Source: Sanderia malayensis | Taxonomy: Eukaryota > Cnidaria > Scyphozoa > Semaeostomeae > Pelagiidae | Reading direction: 5' to 3' | NCBI GenBank assembly: GCA_013076295.1 | Contig: RQOL01000532.1 | Location: 1,178,001 to 1,242,000, forward strand | Length of the DNA stretch: 64,000 nt | Shown here: positions 12,001 through 24,000 of the stretch, one piece after another | Position numbering within the stretch: position 1 is the first letter of the stretch | Layout of the letters: every line of letters starts with the position of its first letter | Made by a program: the position numbers and the translations under genes | Notes under the pieces: model-generated | Seen by the model: the letters and a program-made list of their open reading frames with translations, nothing else | What the model was told of the DNA's origin: nothing | The model's database searches: none

Positions 12001-15000
12001 ATGGCAACTATTGTTCTTTGATGAATGCACTGCACAAAAAGGTTAGGGGTTTGGAAATGCTTTTGCGTGTCAATAGTTATTGGTTACAATTCCATGCCAG
12101 TACTGAGTAGGTCCCAGGTCCCTTTCCAAGGAGGATTCTTCTATGGATGTTGCAATGTAACATTTCTCATAAACAGGACGGATACAAAATCTAATTACAG
12201 TACCACAGTCTGGTACCGTAACTATGTCTGCTAACCATACCATTTACAATCATCACTGGTTCATCAGCTGGGCTTGCAAGTTTCTTTCCATCGATCGGCA
12301 AAAGCTCCACACGTTCGTGATATTCATTAAGATCTTTGGTTAACTGGAAAGCAAACGCAACAGCAATGAATCAAGCATCGTTAACGTGGTAAGTTTTACC
12401 ACACAAAGTAAATCGAAACCAGATGTGAAACGGAAGAATTTTCCATTGCTCAAGGACAATAGACTATTGTTTCTTCTATTGTTTTGAGCAGAAACATCAG
12501 AGAGAAAGTTTTTTAGTCCATTGGTTATTATCGAAGGCATTTTACTGCATCAAAAATTAAGTATATTATAAACAGTTATAATAGATATATAAAGGCAAAT
12601 AATAATTAGGAATAGCTGTTACCTGCACATGTACTTTGGCTTCTGCAGTTCTGACCTTCAAGTCAACAGGATCGGGCCAGTCGTAAAATTTTCTCCTAAA
12701 CAACACGTTCTCGGATTTGTCCGTCATTTTACCGAAAACGGCCCAGCTCGGTCGGGCCACTGGCTTGTTCTTGTGGGGATTCCTCTCGTTGGGAAACAGT
12801 GGACTCACCTTGGATGACGTCACGTAGTCCTGTTCGAATACCTCCAGTCCACAGTTGACGGCTTTCCTTCGAAGTGCAGACTGGCAATTCTTTCCTATCC
12901 ATGTGTAGACCTCGCTGCCAAAGTCGAGCACATAGGCCTGTGTAAGCAACAACTCTCATCTTAATGCACTTCTACTGCAAAGTGTGAGGTGACAGGATGA
13001 GAAATTTAGGGAGTAGTTGCTGAGATAAAGGGGTCCAAAGTTACGCCACACTTGAACAATGTCGACAATCTCTAGTAATGATCCTACTTTATAAGCATTC
13101 TAGATAGCAAGCCCTAAGGGCAAATAAGGTTAGCATCCTAGCATTGCGAATGGAACAACTGGTGCCTGAAACTGTTGCATTGTACAATTTATTCCCAGCT
13201 TAAGATCTCAATATCTTCAGTGACGTAAAAAGCATTTGAAACAGGGAAAAGAACACCTTACAGACACTGGAATCACATCAATTGTCAATTAAACTTTTGG
13301 GACTTTTCATACAATTTGAGGCACAATTCTTGTGATTTAAAAAAGTGGAGAGCAATGCAGTTAAATTCCCTTGGAAGCAAGGTCCCAGTTAACCATTGGC
13401 TTCTGACGTAATAAACCATTATACGTTGAATGATAGGTGCAATTATAACTGCCCTCCATCAGAGTAGATAAGTGACATTTGATAAAAAAAATAAAAGAAA
13501 TAATTACTCACGCTATTGCTTTTGAGCCATTTCTTTGAGGGTACTTTGCCCTCATATTCTTCCAGCAACACAATCTCGGTGTCTTCATTTTCATCAATCT
13601 CAACTTCGTATATTTTCGTCGACTTCAAAATGTATTTCTCAAATTCCGCATCCTCCAACACGTCATCCTTATCTGGAAAATAAAATCATTAATAATAAGG
13701 CGTTGCAAAATTGTGATTTAATCATGGCCAAAACTGATTATAATACAGTGTAACATAATCGAGGCTATGAGACAATATAGTGTACCATAATCCAAGCTAG
13801 GAGAGGAGATAATGTTGTGTAACATAGTCCAAGCTAGGAGAGCAGATAATGTTATGTAACATAGTCCAAGCTAGGAGAGGAGATAATGTTGTGTAACATA
13901 GTCCAAGCTAGGAGAGGAGATAATGTTGTGTAACATAGTGGAGACTATGAGAAAATGTAGTGTAACATAGTCCAAGCTAGGACAGGAGATAATGTTGTGT
14001 AACATAGTGGAGACTATGAGAAAATGTAGTGTAACATAGTCCAAGCTAGGAGAGGAGATAATGTTGTGTAACATAGTAGAGGCTATGAGACAATATAGTG
14101 TAACATAGTCCAAGCTAGGAGAGGAGATAATGTTGTGTAGTATAGTAAAGACTACGAGATAATGTAGTGTAACATAGTAGAGGCTAGAAGATAATATAGT
14201 GTAACATAGTCCAAGCTAAGAGAAGAGATAATGTAGTGTAATATAGTCGAGGCTGGGAGAGGAGATAATGTTGTGTAGTATACTGGAGACTACGAGATAA
14301 TGTAGTGTAACATAGTCGAGGCTAGGAGAAAATGCAATGTAACACAGTCCAAGCTAGAAAAGGAGATGGTGTTGTGTAATATAGTCGAGGCTAGGAGATA
14401 ATGTAGTGTAACATAGCAGAGGCTAGGAGATAATGTAGTGTAACATAGCAGAGGCTAAAAGGTAATGTAGTGTAATATATTAAAGGCTAGGACATAACGT
14501 GTTGTGATATAGTTCGTTTAGCGTATATCTTTGAAAGGGGAATACGTCTTGGCTTTTTCGAAAAAAATTCAATACACTAATACATCGTAAATTTTCGGTT
14601 TTTTCACTTGCGGGCTAATTTATTTGGGATATCATTGGCTGGCAACTAATACAGAGTGGGAAGGATTAAACGATGGGATGGGTTCAAGCATTATCTGAGT
14701 CTCGGCGCTAAAGCACCGTCGTACTTAACGCTCTCAACTCCATATAATTTAAAAACCCTGGAAGATTATTTTCATGTATGAATCACTACAAGCTCGAATT
14801 GTGAAGGTTTGTGTTACAAGGGTTCGTTCCTTTGAGATTCTTGAAGTGAACTTCCAGACAATTTTTTTCGATTTACACAACCTCAAGCTGTACAGAGTGG
14901 ACTGTATCTTAAAACGACGCAAATATTTTTTGCAACTGTGCTGTGGTTCAATGTTTCAGGCATTGTCTAACGCATTAACCTCCTAAATAACAAACACGTC

Positions 15001-18000
15001 CTCAGTTGTGAAGCTAGGAGGAAGACAGCCTTTCCTTAGAAGTTTTCTTCACTCATTACATCGCGTCCCTGTGTTTTTGCTCATTCCTTCGCTCCACCAA
15101 CAGGTCAGCGAGAGCCGAGCGAAACACAGGGGCGCAATGTAATGAATGTAGACGTTTTCATTACCTGCTATTTTAGACTTTCCTCCCAGATTCTTCCAGA
15201 ATTCCTTTGCAGCCCTGGTTTCCCTTTCCTTTCCTTGATCCATCGTGTTTATGGATCCCGCATCGCAATTCATTTCCTTCCATTGGTTAATAACACTTGT
15301 AATTTCAGTACCCTTTAAAAAAAGTAGCATCGTAGCACAAATCTTTGATATGCCAACATAAATTCAGACATTTTAAAACAATTTATTCGTTTGTGAAGTT
15401 GTTCAATAAACTTCAGCAAGAATCATCAAAAACAATCGAACTTACTCTGGCTTTTTCCATGATGCTGCAGAATTTTCCATTCCACTGGTGAATACTTTTC
15501 GGTGTCACCATGACGAAAACATCACCACTGTTCAAAGAAGACACGCTCGGCTCAACCAATCTTGTCTGGATATTTCTTGCACCTATGTCAAGCAGAGTAC
15601 AGTACAGGTACAGCACAGGTAAAGAACAGGTACAATACAAGTACAGTATAGCTACAGTGTACAGTATTATACAATAAGGAATAACGCAGTATTCTGCAGT
15701 CAATAAAATCTAAACAGCAGCAAAGTAAAACTATGAAATGTATGCTCATTAAGATGACGGGATATGCTAAAGACAAAAGTAGGTATGAAAATCGTGTGAC
15801 TATCAAATTACCTTTAACGTGAAAGAGCATAACTGGTTTGACTCCATCGTATTGGTTAATACGATCAGTACTGATTCCAGATTTGTCTTTACCAGTCCTC
15901 CGTAAGCCCTGCGAGGCACCTTTGATATCTTCTTTGCTCTCCAATCCTTTCCTTGCATCGTCAGCCAAATCGTTTCGCTCTAAATCAAATAATCCATCAT
16001 AGAATGAGACATCAATATTCGTTGCTTGTAATTGTTGATGAACATAGACAATAGACACAGTTGAAGCTGGCTAATTCGGACCTTTAAGGAAGGGGTGACG
16101 TAATAAATTCATCACAGGCACAACCCCCTCTAATGTATCAGAACAAAGACCACAGTAAGACCTATTGTAACAGACACCTATTTGATCGATGGTTTTGTCT
16201 GCTGTGCAGAGCTTGCCTTGCAAAGAGATTATCAATGTTGAAAAATTGGAGATATTTGCTGCATGGAAGTGTCCGTTGATAGGGGTTCCACTGTGAAGTT
16301 TCCCTTTCTCTTTAAAAATGCAAATTTCTTCTTGAAAAGGTCTTTCTGTGCCTCCTGACCTTAAAAACCCTCCAATACCCCTGGTTCCAAGTATGGTCCA
16401 GTGAGAGGTGGGACAACGCAAATGGAACAAAAAGTCTGATTGGCTGCATTACTTGGAGTACAAATTATTTCAATTTAATCGAAAGCAAACAAACAATAAT
16501 ACCGTAAATCCTCGGCCGGGGGTTTATTTCGCAAAAAATCATTTCAGGTGGGGGCTTATTCAGGTTCTGACCTCAATCCCCCACGGGGGCTTATTCGAGG
16601 GTGGGGGCTTATTTTGCAAAAAATAATTTAAGGTGGGGGCTTATTCAAGGGGGGGCTTATTCGCAGGTGGGGGCTTAGTCGAGGATTTACGGTAAGTAAA
16701 AGTATAAATATTTGTTCTAGCGGGGAAGATTTGGGCACAGGTAATTGAAATGCCAAAAAAGATAAAAGAAATAAACAATGAAGATACCTTGCTGCTTTCC
16801 TGTTGCAATGATCTTATTACGACCAATGAGCTTCACTTCTGACTGTGATGAATATGATGATCCAACTGACAGATACTGCAACAAAATACAAAAATGACAA
16901 AAACTACATAGCAGCTGGGCTTTTCTGCAAAATTGCAACTTTCATTTATTTTTCGATATAAAGACAAGAAATTTATTGAATAAAGACAAAAGATTTTTTA
17001 TTATTTTGATTGAATTTAAATGTTCTGACCTCATCTGTGTCTGATCGTAAATCTTCTCTGTCTTGAAGCTGTCTGACTGGATTTCTTGTTGCTTTGTGTC
17101 TTCCCTTTGCTTTCACTCTGATACGCTGGTCAGCAAAATTTTTTAACCTACAAAATTAAACATATTGCTTTATTAATTCAAAATTAGATTTTAAAAAGTT
17201 ACATCAAATATTAAATAAAACCTATTTTGCAATTGTTAAAAACACTTTTTCCAGCTAGGATTTCTTTTTGATGCTTTAAAAAATTGGGCCAAGGGGAGAG
17301 GTGTGGGGTATGACCTCCCCCCAAAAAAATTACTCTTATACCCCCCCCAGGTAAACCTTTTCATGGTTTGCCATGAATACTTTACAAAAATGAAAATAGA
17401 AAAGCACCATATAGCATAAATAAAATATCGAAATTTGTTTACCACTTTTAATTTTTACCTTTAATGTTTTTCAACCATTTTTAATCAAAATCCACATGTT
17501 AATGATTTTAAATTTACTGAATTTTATTATTGCAAATAATTGAAAAGCATTGCAGGTTTTATTCTCTTCTGCAAATTTAAATCGAAGTTGCAATTTCTAT
17601 TCCAGCATGGGCAAATAAATTTATATCAATCATTTGAAATTATTTGTCAAACACTAAACAAAAAACCACATAGTCACAACAGCAATCAACAAAAATGCTT
17701 TTAGAAAGATGATAATAAGAAAACCACAAGATGGTGAAATCATAAACTGTGCAAATGAAAATAATAATAATAATAATGACAATTATAATTTTGTGGGTGA
17801 TTATGTTTGTTATCTGTCAATTAACTGATAACATAAATAAAACAAAACAACATATAGACATATCCCTCGGTTTTCTTATCATTATTATCAGCGGCAAACA
17901 GTAAAAACAACATTGTCCTTGACAAACAAAATAAAAGCATTATCCTTTCTTAGTATTTAACACCCAGGGGTCCTTGAAAAGTAAGGCAACGAGGAAACAC

Positions 18001-21000
18001 CTTTCTTTTTCCTTGGAAAATGAATTAACAAACTTTAATTTCGGATGAAATGAATTAAGATAATTGTGCATCGAATTTTGTTGTTCTTCATAAAACGATA
18101 TATTTTGTAGAACCGTTTACTATTCATCTATTTGGGAAAGTGTTCAAAAAGATTGATAAGAACAAATGGAGAAAAACGATAATAAAACAATCTGATCGAC
18201 AGAAAACAAAACGACCTTTTCAGGAGTTTCCTTTCGATTAATCTGCATGAAAATGGAAAATTAGGCATCCTTATTACAATTATAATCATTATAATTGTTT
18301 CCTATTGCAGTTGAATAAACACATCACCTTGGCTGCAATGTGGGTTGAAATTATATGGAAACGGGATGACGGCCTATAAAACTAAATCACGTTCAAAAAG
18401 TACGACAAACAAGGGGTATTGAAAATTAGCGTTATTATCTGGCAATATGTATACCTTTTTCTGTGTGCTGAATTTGTCGAAACAATAATTTCATCAAAGT
18501 CATCGAACTCGCCATTATATCCATTTTCCATTCAGGCAGTAGGTATAGTTTGCTGTGTACTTCAGCAATTCTTAATCATAAATACTGACTGTCTGTCTGG
18601 GTAGTAAGTGCAGGCCTAATAATAAATACGTGAATACCAATGATGAATGCGTAATACCGCGAGGGTGTTGAATACAAAACAGGATGCTCGACGCTCCCTT
18701 CTTCACTAGCTTCAACAAAAGCAGGTGTGCTCTGAAATATGTTGACAACTGGCTTCTCAATCCCAAAAACAAACTTGTTTATATTGTCTACAACGAGAAC
18801 GATTCGGCAGGTTCTTTTGATGCTGCTATTCACGAGTTGTGTTTGTATGTGATGAATATGATAAAATTAAAATTGTAAATTGCTTCCACCACATTAAATA
18901 CTCATTGGTCGTCATCCAGGTATCAACATAACATACATCAAAAAGGCCGCGCTTTCCATATGTCAATGACCAATGAAGATAATTGGGGAGAGATTGAATT
19001 GCATTACAAATGTCAACAAAGAACTTGATGAGAGAGACAGTGAACAAGTGAACCATAAAAGCTTTGCACATAAAATGACACCGAATTTCGCAAAACATTT
19101 TAGCCACAATTGGTATTTGCCTTAAAACACTTAAAACCTTATCTTGCACAACGCGGCTTGGATTATACGCCTATTTGTTATGTCTTTCTTAACACATCTG
19201 ATGGCCTTTTATGGACCTTAAAATTCTACACTTAGCTCCAATAAGTATGGAAACGCCTGATGAAAATGGCGTCTAGAAGTGGCCCTAGGCCTGAGAAAGA
19301 AAATTTACATAACAATATAAAACTACCAAACCGGTTTCAATAGCGAATATATTTAGCATAAATATACTCAAAATTTCATACATTTTCAAATGAAAACATA
19401 ATTTAAACTATATCATATTGTTTTGCAATAATATTAAAAGAAAACTGCGAAGAGGTCCCATAAAAAATGTTTACGAAAATTTATCGAAGTGGAGAAATTA
19501 AAACGCCAATAATTATAATTTCTTTCACTCAAAGCCACGCAAATTCTCTCTCATTTAAAAGAGAATGTTTTAACATTTTGAAAAATATAAGAATTATTTA
19601 GGTAACTGTCTTGACCTTTTACAACTCACGGTTGAAGTCTTTGTTTACAACTTGAGAAGCACATGTTTTGTTTTCCAAATTTCAAATTGGGTTTTAAAAA
19701 ATAAAATTTTCGTGCACTTCAGAAAATGTTAAGCCCTTAAAAATTATATCAAATTATAATATTTGAAACAAATTATAGGAATATCCATGTCTGATTTTTT
19801 GTTATGGTGCTTAACCTTCTTTTTTTGCTCTGGAAAAAAATTACGGAGAAATAGGTTTTGTCCAATCACATTCCTAAAATGATAAACAAAGACGTAAACC
19901 TTTGAATTGTAAAAGGTCAAGACAGTTACATGAAAAATTGTTTTATTTTTCAAAATTTCAAAACATTCTCTTTTAAATGACAGAGAATTTGCGTGGCCTT
20001 GAGTGAAAGAAATTATAATTATTGGCGCTTTAATTACTCCACTTCGTTAAATTTTCGTAAACATTTTTTAAGGGACCTCTTCGCAGTTTTCTTTTAATAT
20101 TATTGCAAAACAACATGATTTAGTTTAAATTATGTTTTCATTTGAAAATGTATGAAATTTTGAGTATATTTTTGCTAAAGAAATTCGCTATTGAAACCCG
20201 TTTGGTAGTCTTACATTGTCATTGAAATTCTTTTGCTCAGGCCTAGGGCCACTTCTAGACGCCATTTTTCATCAGGCGTTTCCATACTTATTGGAGCTAA
20301 GTGTACATTTAATTTTATTTCAATTTTGCTGTGCCAAATGAAAGCAAGTTTGAATTGTGGTTAAGCTGTAAACCCCAAACACTCCTCTTCATTCCAAATT
20401 GTCACTTGCACAGTTAACTAAAATTGCTTTATCTGCTATTTTTTGTTTTCATAACAGTGACTGGAGATAAATTATAATGTTGGTTCTTTTATCAACGTTA
20501 TCGTTTGGCTTTATTTTATTTCTAAGCCAAACTTTTCTGCTGCTTCACTGACTTTGTTTGTGTTGTGCTCCTTATCGAATTTAATTTTGGACTTTCATTA
20601 AAGTGGATAATCGATTCCAGTTTAATAGGATGAGTCTTATAATAAGATGATTCAAATGAATAGAAATTTGGAGAAATTTCAAATTTATCTCATAAAGACC
20701 ATTCCTCTTGTTTTGTTGTTGTTTGCAAAGCTGCTAAAACTAATGGCCGAACTTGTGGAGCAATTTAGTTAAATTTGGAGGATATTTGTTTACCCTCTGA
20801 TTTTTGCATAGACAAACATGGTTGACAGTACAGACAGAAATTCCTGGCTCTATATGTCGCATTTCCTTTAATAAGTGCGCGGACGCTTATAAAGCATTTT
20901 GCAAATTTGGATGGGCGCTTATTTGAGTGGGCGATTAATAGGGGGTGGGCGTTGATTAGAAGAAATGACGTATCTTATCATTGAGGAAGTCTTTCATGGT

Positions 21001-24000
21001 GACCTTCAACTAATGTGAATGGAGAGCACGTTTTTACAAAAACAGAGGCGCAGGAATCGGATATCATTTGGGACACACGACGCCCCTTCTACTTTGTATA
21101 AATATTGAAAATGTAGCCTCGTTTTACTTAAAAGAAGACCTGTTCGTATGAACCCGTTTACATCGGACCAGCTGACTAAGCGAGACAGATTTGATTCATG
21201 TTCATATGAGAAAATCTTGTCCCGCCTGCCGACATAGAAACACCGGTATATAAGAACCAGTGGGTTAAGAACCTTCCAGGCTGAAATCCCTGCCCAAGAC
21301 AATAGAAAAGACAATAGGCTATTGTATTTGAACAATAGGCTTTGTCATGTGTGAGATTGACAAGGAAAACAATGATTGCTCCTGCGCAGTTGACATGTCT
21401 CTGGCCCAGTAAGTGGGCTGGAATGTTCAAATGAAAATTTTCCCACTTGATTGCCGAGATCCACACAGTACTCCGGTGATATCTTGTCTGGCGAACCAGC
21501 CCGCTTTCTCATATGAACAGAATACAAATTTTGTGCAAGAAATGAGGATTAGGTGGAATATCGCTTTCTGAGCTAGCCCGATAAGCCGGTTCATGTGAAC
21601 TGGGCCTGAGTGCCCTGCTTGTTATTTGTTTCAAAGCAAATTGTTTTTCTCTTTTTGCAATAGATTCATAGATTAGTATAAACGCAAAGACTCTCTTATG
21701 TTTGGGTATGGCTCTTAACATGAAGGACGTGGTTAAAGTGCTCTTGTTTTCCAAACGTGTTCTGCGTGTCTGACTAGAAAAAAATTCTATTGAAACCAGC
21801 ACAAAATGCTAAGTAAAGCTTCCCAATTGGAAGTCGTTCAATTTTGGGATTTTGCTACTGTCTGAAATCGAAATTTGGATCTGGCATTTATATTTGTTCC
21901 TTTAACATCTCCACCTGTGAAGACTAGTCTCGAGTGATCAAACTTAGTAAACCCAATGATAAAAGTCGAGACAGACTATTGAAATTTACTTGACATCTAC
22001 TTGAATGTGGATGATGAATGCTGTTTTGCTATGGATTATGATTGTTGCCAAAAAGAGGATTATCACAACTGTTGCCAAGAAAAATAAAAGTAATTGTTGT
22101 TGTTGTTGTAATTGTAAAGAAAAACACATTGTTGTTTGAGCATGAATTATTTACTTTCTTAAGTCATACGTAACTCAGAAATATCATTTATCATTTGCTA
22201 ACTTGCTATTTTTGTGCTAATGGCTACAATTTAATTAAGAAATTTTTTATAGAAGTAACAACAGTTCAACGTAATAATTTGAATTAGGATTAAACTTAAT
22301 CAAAACTAAAATATTATCGTGACTTGGATAAATAAATCATGTGCATAAGGGCATTAAGATTAATAATTCAGGAAGAATTGGTAATGTTTTTTAGTTTTTC
22401 AAGCAGCCCTTCCCGAGAAATATATAGGCCTTTTTGCTATTGAAGTTCCTGTTTAGAAGGTTAACAAGTTAACTTAACATTTCAATGTTAACTTTTCTAG
22501 CTGTTAATTGACATTAATGCATACATGGTTCAAGCAGACTTATGTTAACTGGAATATCAGATGAATGCTTAATAACACAAATAACAGAAGAAAATGAACG
22601 TTGTTGAAATTGCTACCTATTTGTTGTTACTTTACGATTTAGTATAATAGAACCTAAATTTTTTACAGATGGGCCACAATTAGCTTTATTTATCTCAAAA
22701 ATTCTTTAGTTGTATAAAGAATTTGCTTTGTTTAAGTAGCTATCCTCGCGTATATTAACAAATTTAGCATAAAAAAATAATTAAATGAACGTAGAAGTTC
22801 TGTAAAGTTGCAAATCCAGGTGAAATGAAAGAGAGTTTTGCTCTATAGTTTTCCAGCAGGGCAAAATGACAAAGATGGATTCCACTCAATTAGTTGTACA
22901 CGCCGTTTACCTTTCATCTTTGTCGGCATCATCATAATCATGCTCATCATCGTGAGAATCACTCTCAGACCAATCCTTTGTTCTTGCTCTCCGCTGCCTT
23001 CTAGTTGTGCTGCTACTTGCAGTAATCTTCATAGGACGCTGATGACGACGTGACCTTCTAGTAGGAGCTTCATCGTTGTCGTCATCATAATCCTCACTTG
23101 CAGCTTTGTCCTTGCTGCCTCTACCTGCACCACCTCCACCACTCTCATCCTCGTCTTCTTCTATTGATTCTGAGACCTGTCTATGGTCCTCATCATCACT
23201 GCTACCTTGAAACTTTGGCTTTCGTTTGCCTTTTCTCGTGTACTGTTCACCGCCAAACGTTTTCGTGATGTTATCCAGTAGGCCCTTCATCTCACTGGAC
23301 GGTTCTTCGATCGTTGCCTCTGTATCTTCGTCATCGTCCGTCGCCATACGACGTTTTGACAACACGGCATACAACTCAGCATCACTCTTAATTCGCTGTA
23401 CCTTGTGTCTTTTCTTCTCTTTCTCTGGCAATTTCCTTTAAACAACAAAACAACATAGATTTATTAAACTTCCATGCCTGTGATGTCAAGGAATTATTTC
23501 ATAGTTTGGGGGCACAAAAAACGAGGGGACACCTTTTGAAAAGGAAACAGCATTATTTGTAGAATGGTAGGGGTAGGTTTTGAAACAAGGGACACGCTAG
23601 CTAGTTTTCTAAAACATCGCGTGGGGACAAGTGGAAATGATGGAGATGGCCCCATTTCCAACACCCCCCCCAGTTTTGTTAAAGTGTTCTCTCAACACTG
23701 TTATTGGAACTAGATAAACCAAGTTCCTTGGGAAAGACGTCATTGCAATATGCAAATAGAATATACGAGTTAATTCTTGAATGTTAATTCAATCCCAATA
23801 TATAATGATACATGGCACACACAGCGTAAACTTAAGATGTCGAAAACGTACTTATCAGACTGCGCCTCTTTTTCCTGATCCAGGAACCTTCTTCTCCTTG
23901 ACGAGATTTCACTTGTGTCAATGTCTGACACTTTGCCACCATCCTGCTGATCGTCTTGATCACTGTCATCCGTCTTACGTGTCTGACCAGACGTGGCCTT

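Larger units (their letters stand above)
17148..22910 (-). other. Supervillin-like intron 2 (5.8 kb), no coding exon seen
   Basis: Intron between the disordered N-terminal exons and the exon starting RLKNFADQR. It holds a 1.07-kb TA-flanked palindrome (19229-20303), a long-TIR element (21138-21606), an AAT microsatellite near 17757 and a GTT run near 22096. I saw no conserved exon in it. Its size and position would suit an internal promoter for a short isoform, but no core promoter is evident. Confidence 0.6.

Noticed and set aside
13871..14113. Minus-strand open frame with repeated DYVTLHFLIVSTMLHNIIS
   Set aside because: It is the minisatellite unit read in one frame; no start context, and it lies inside a supervillin-like intron.
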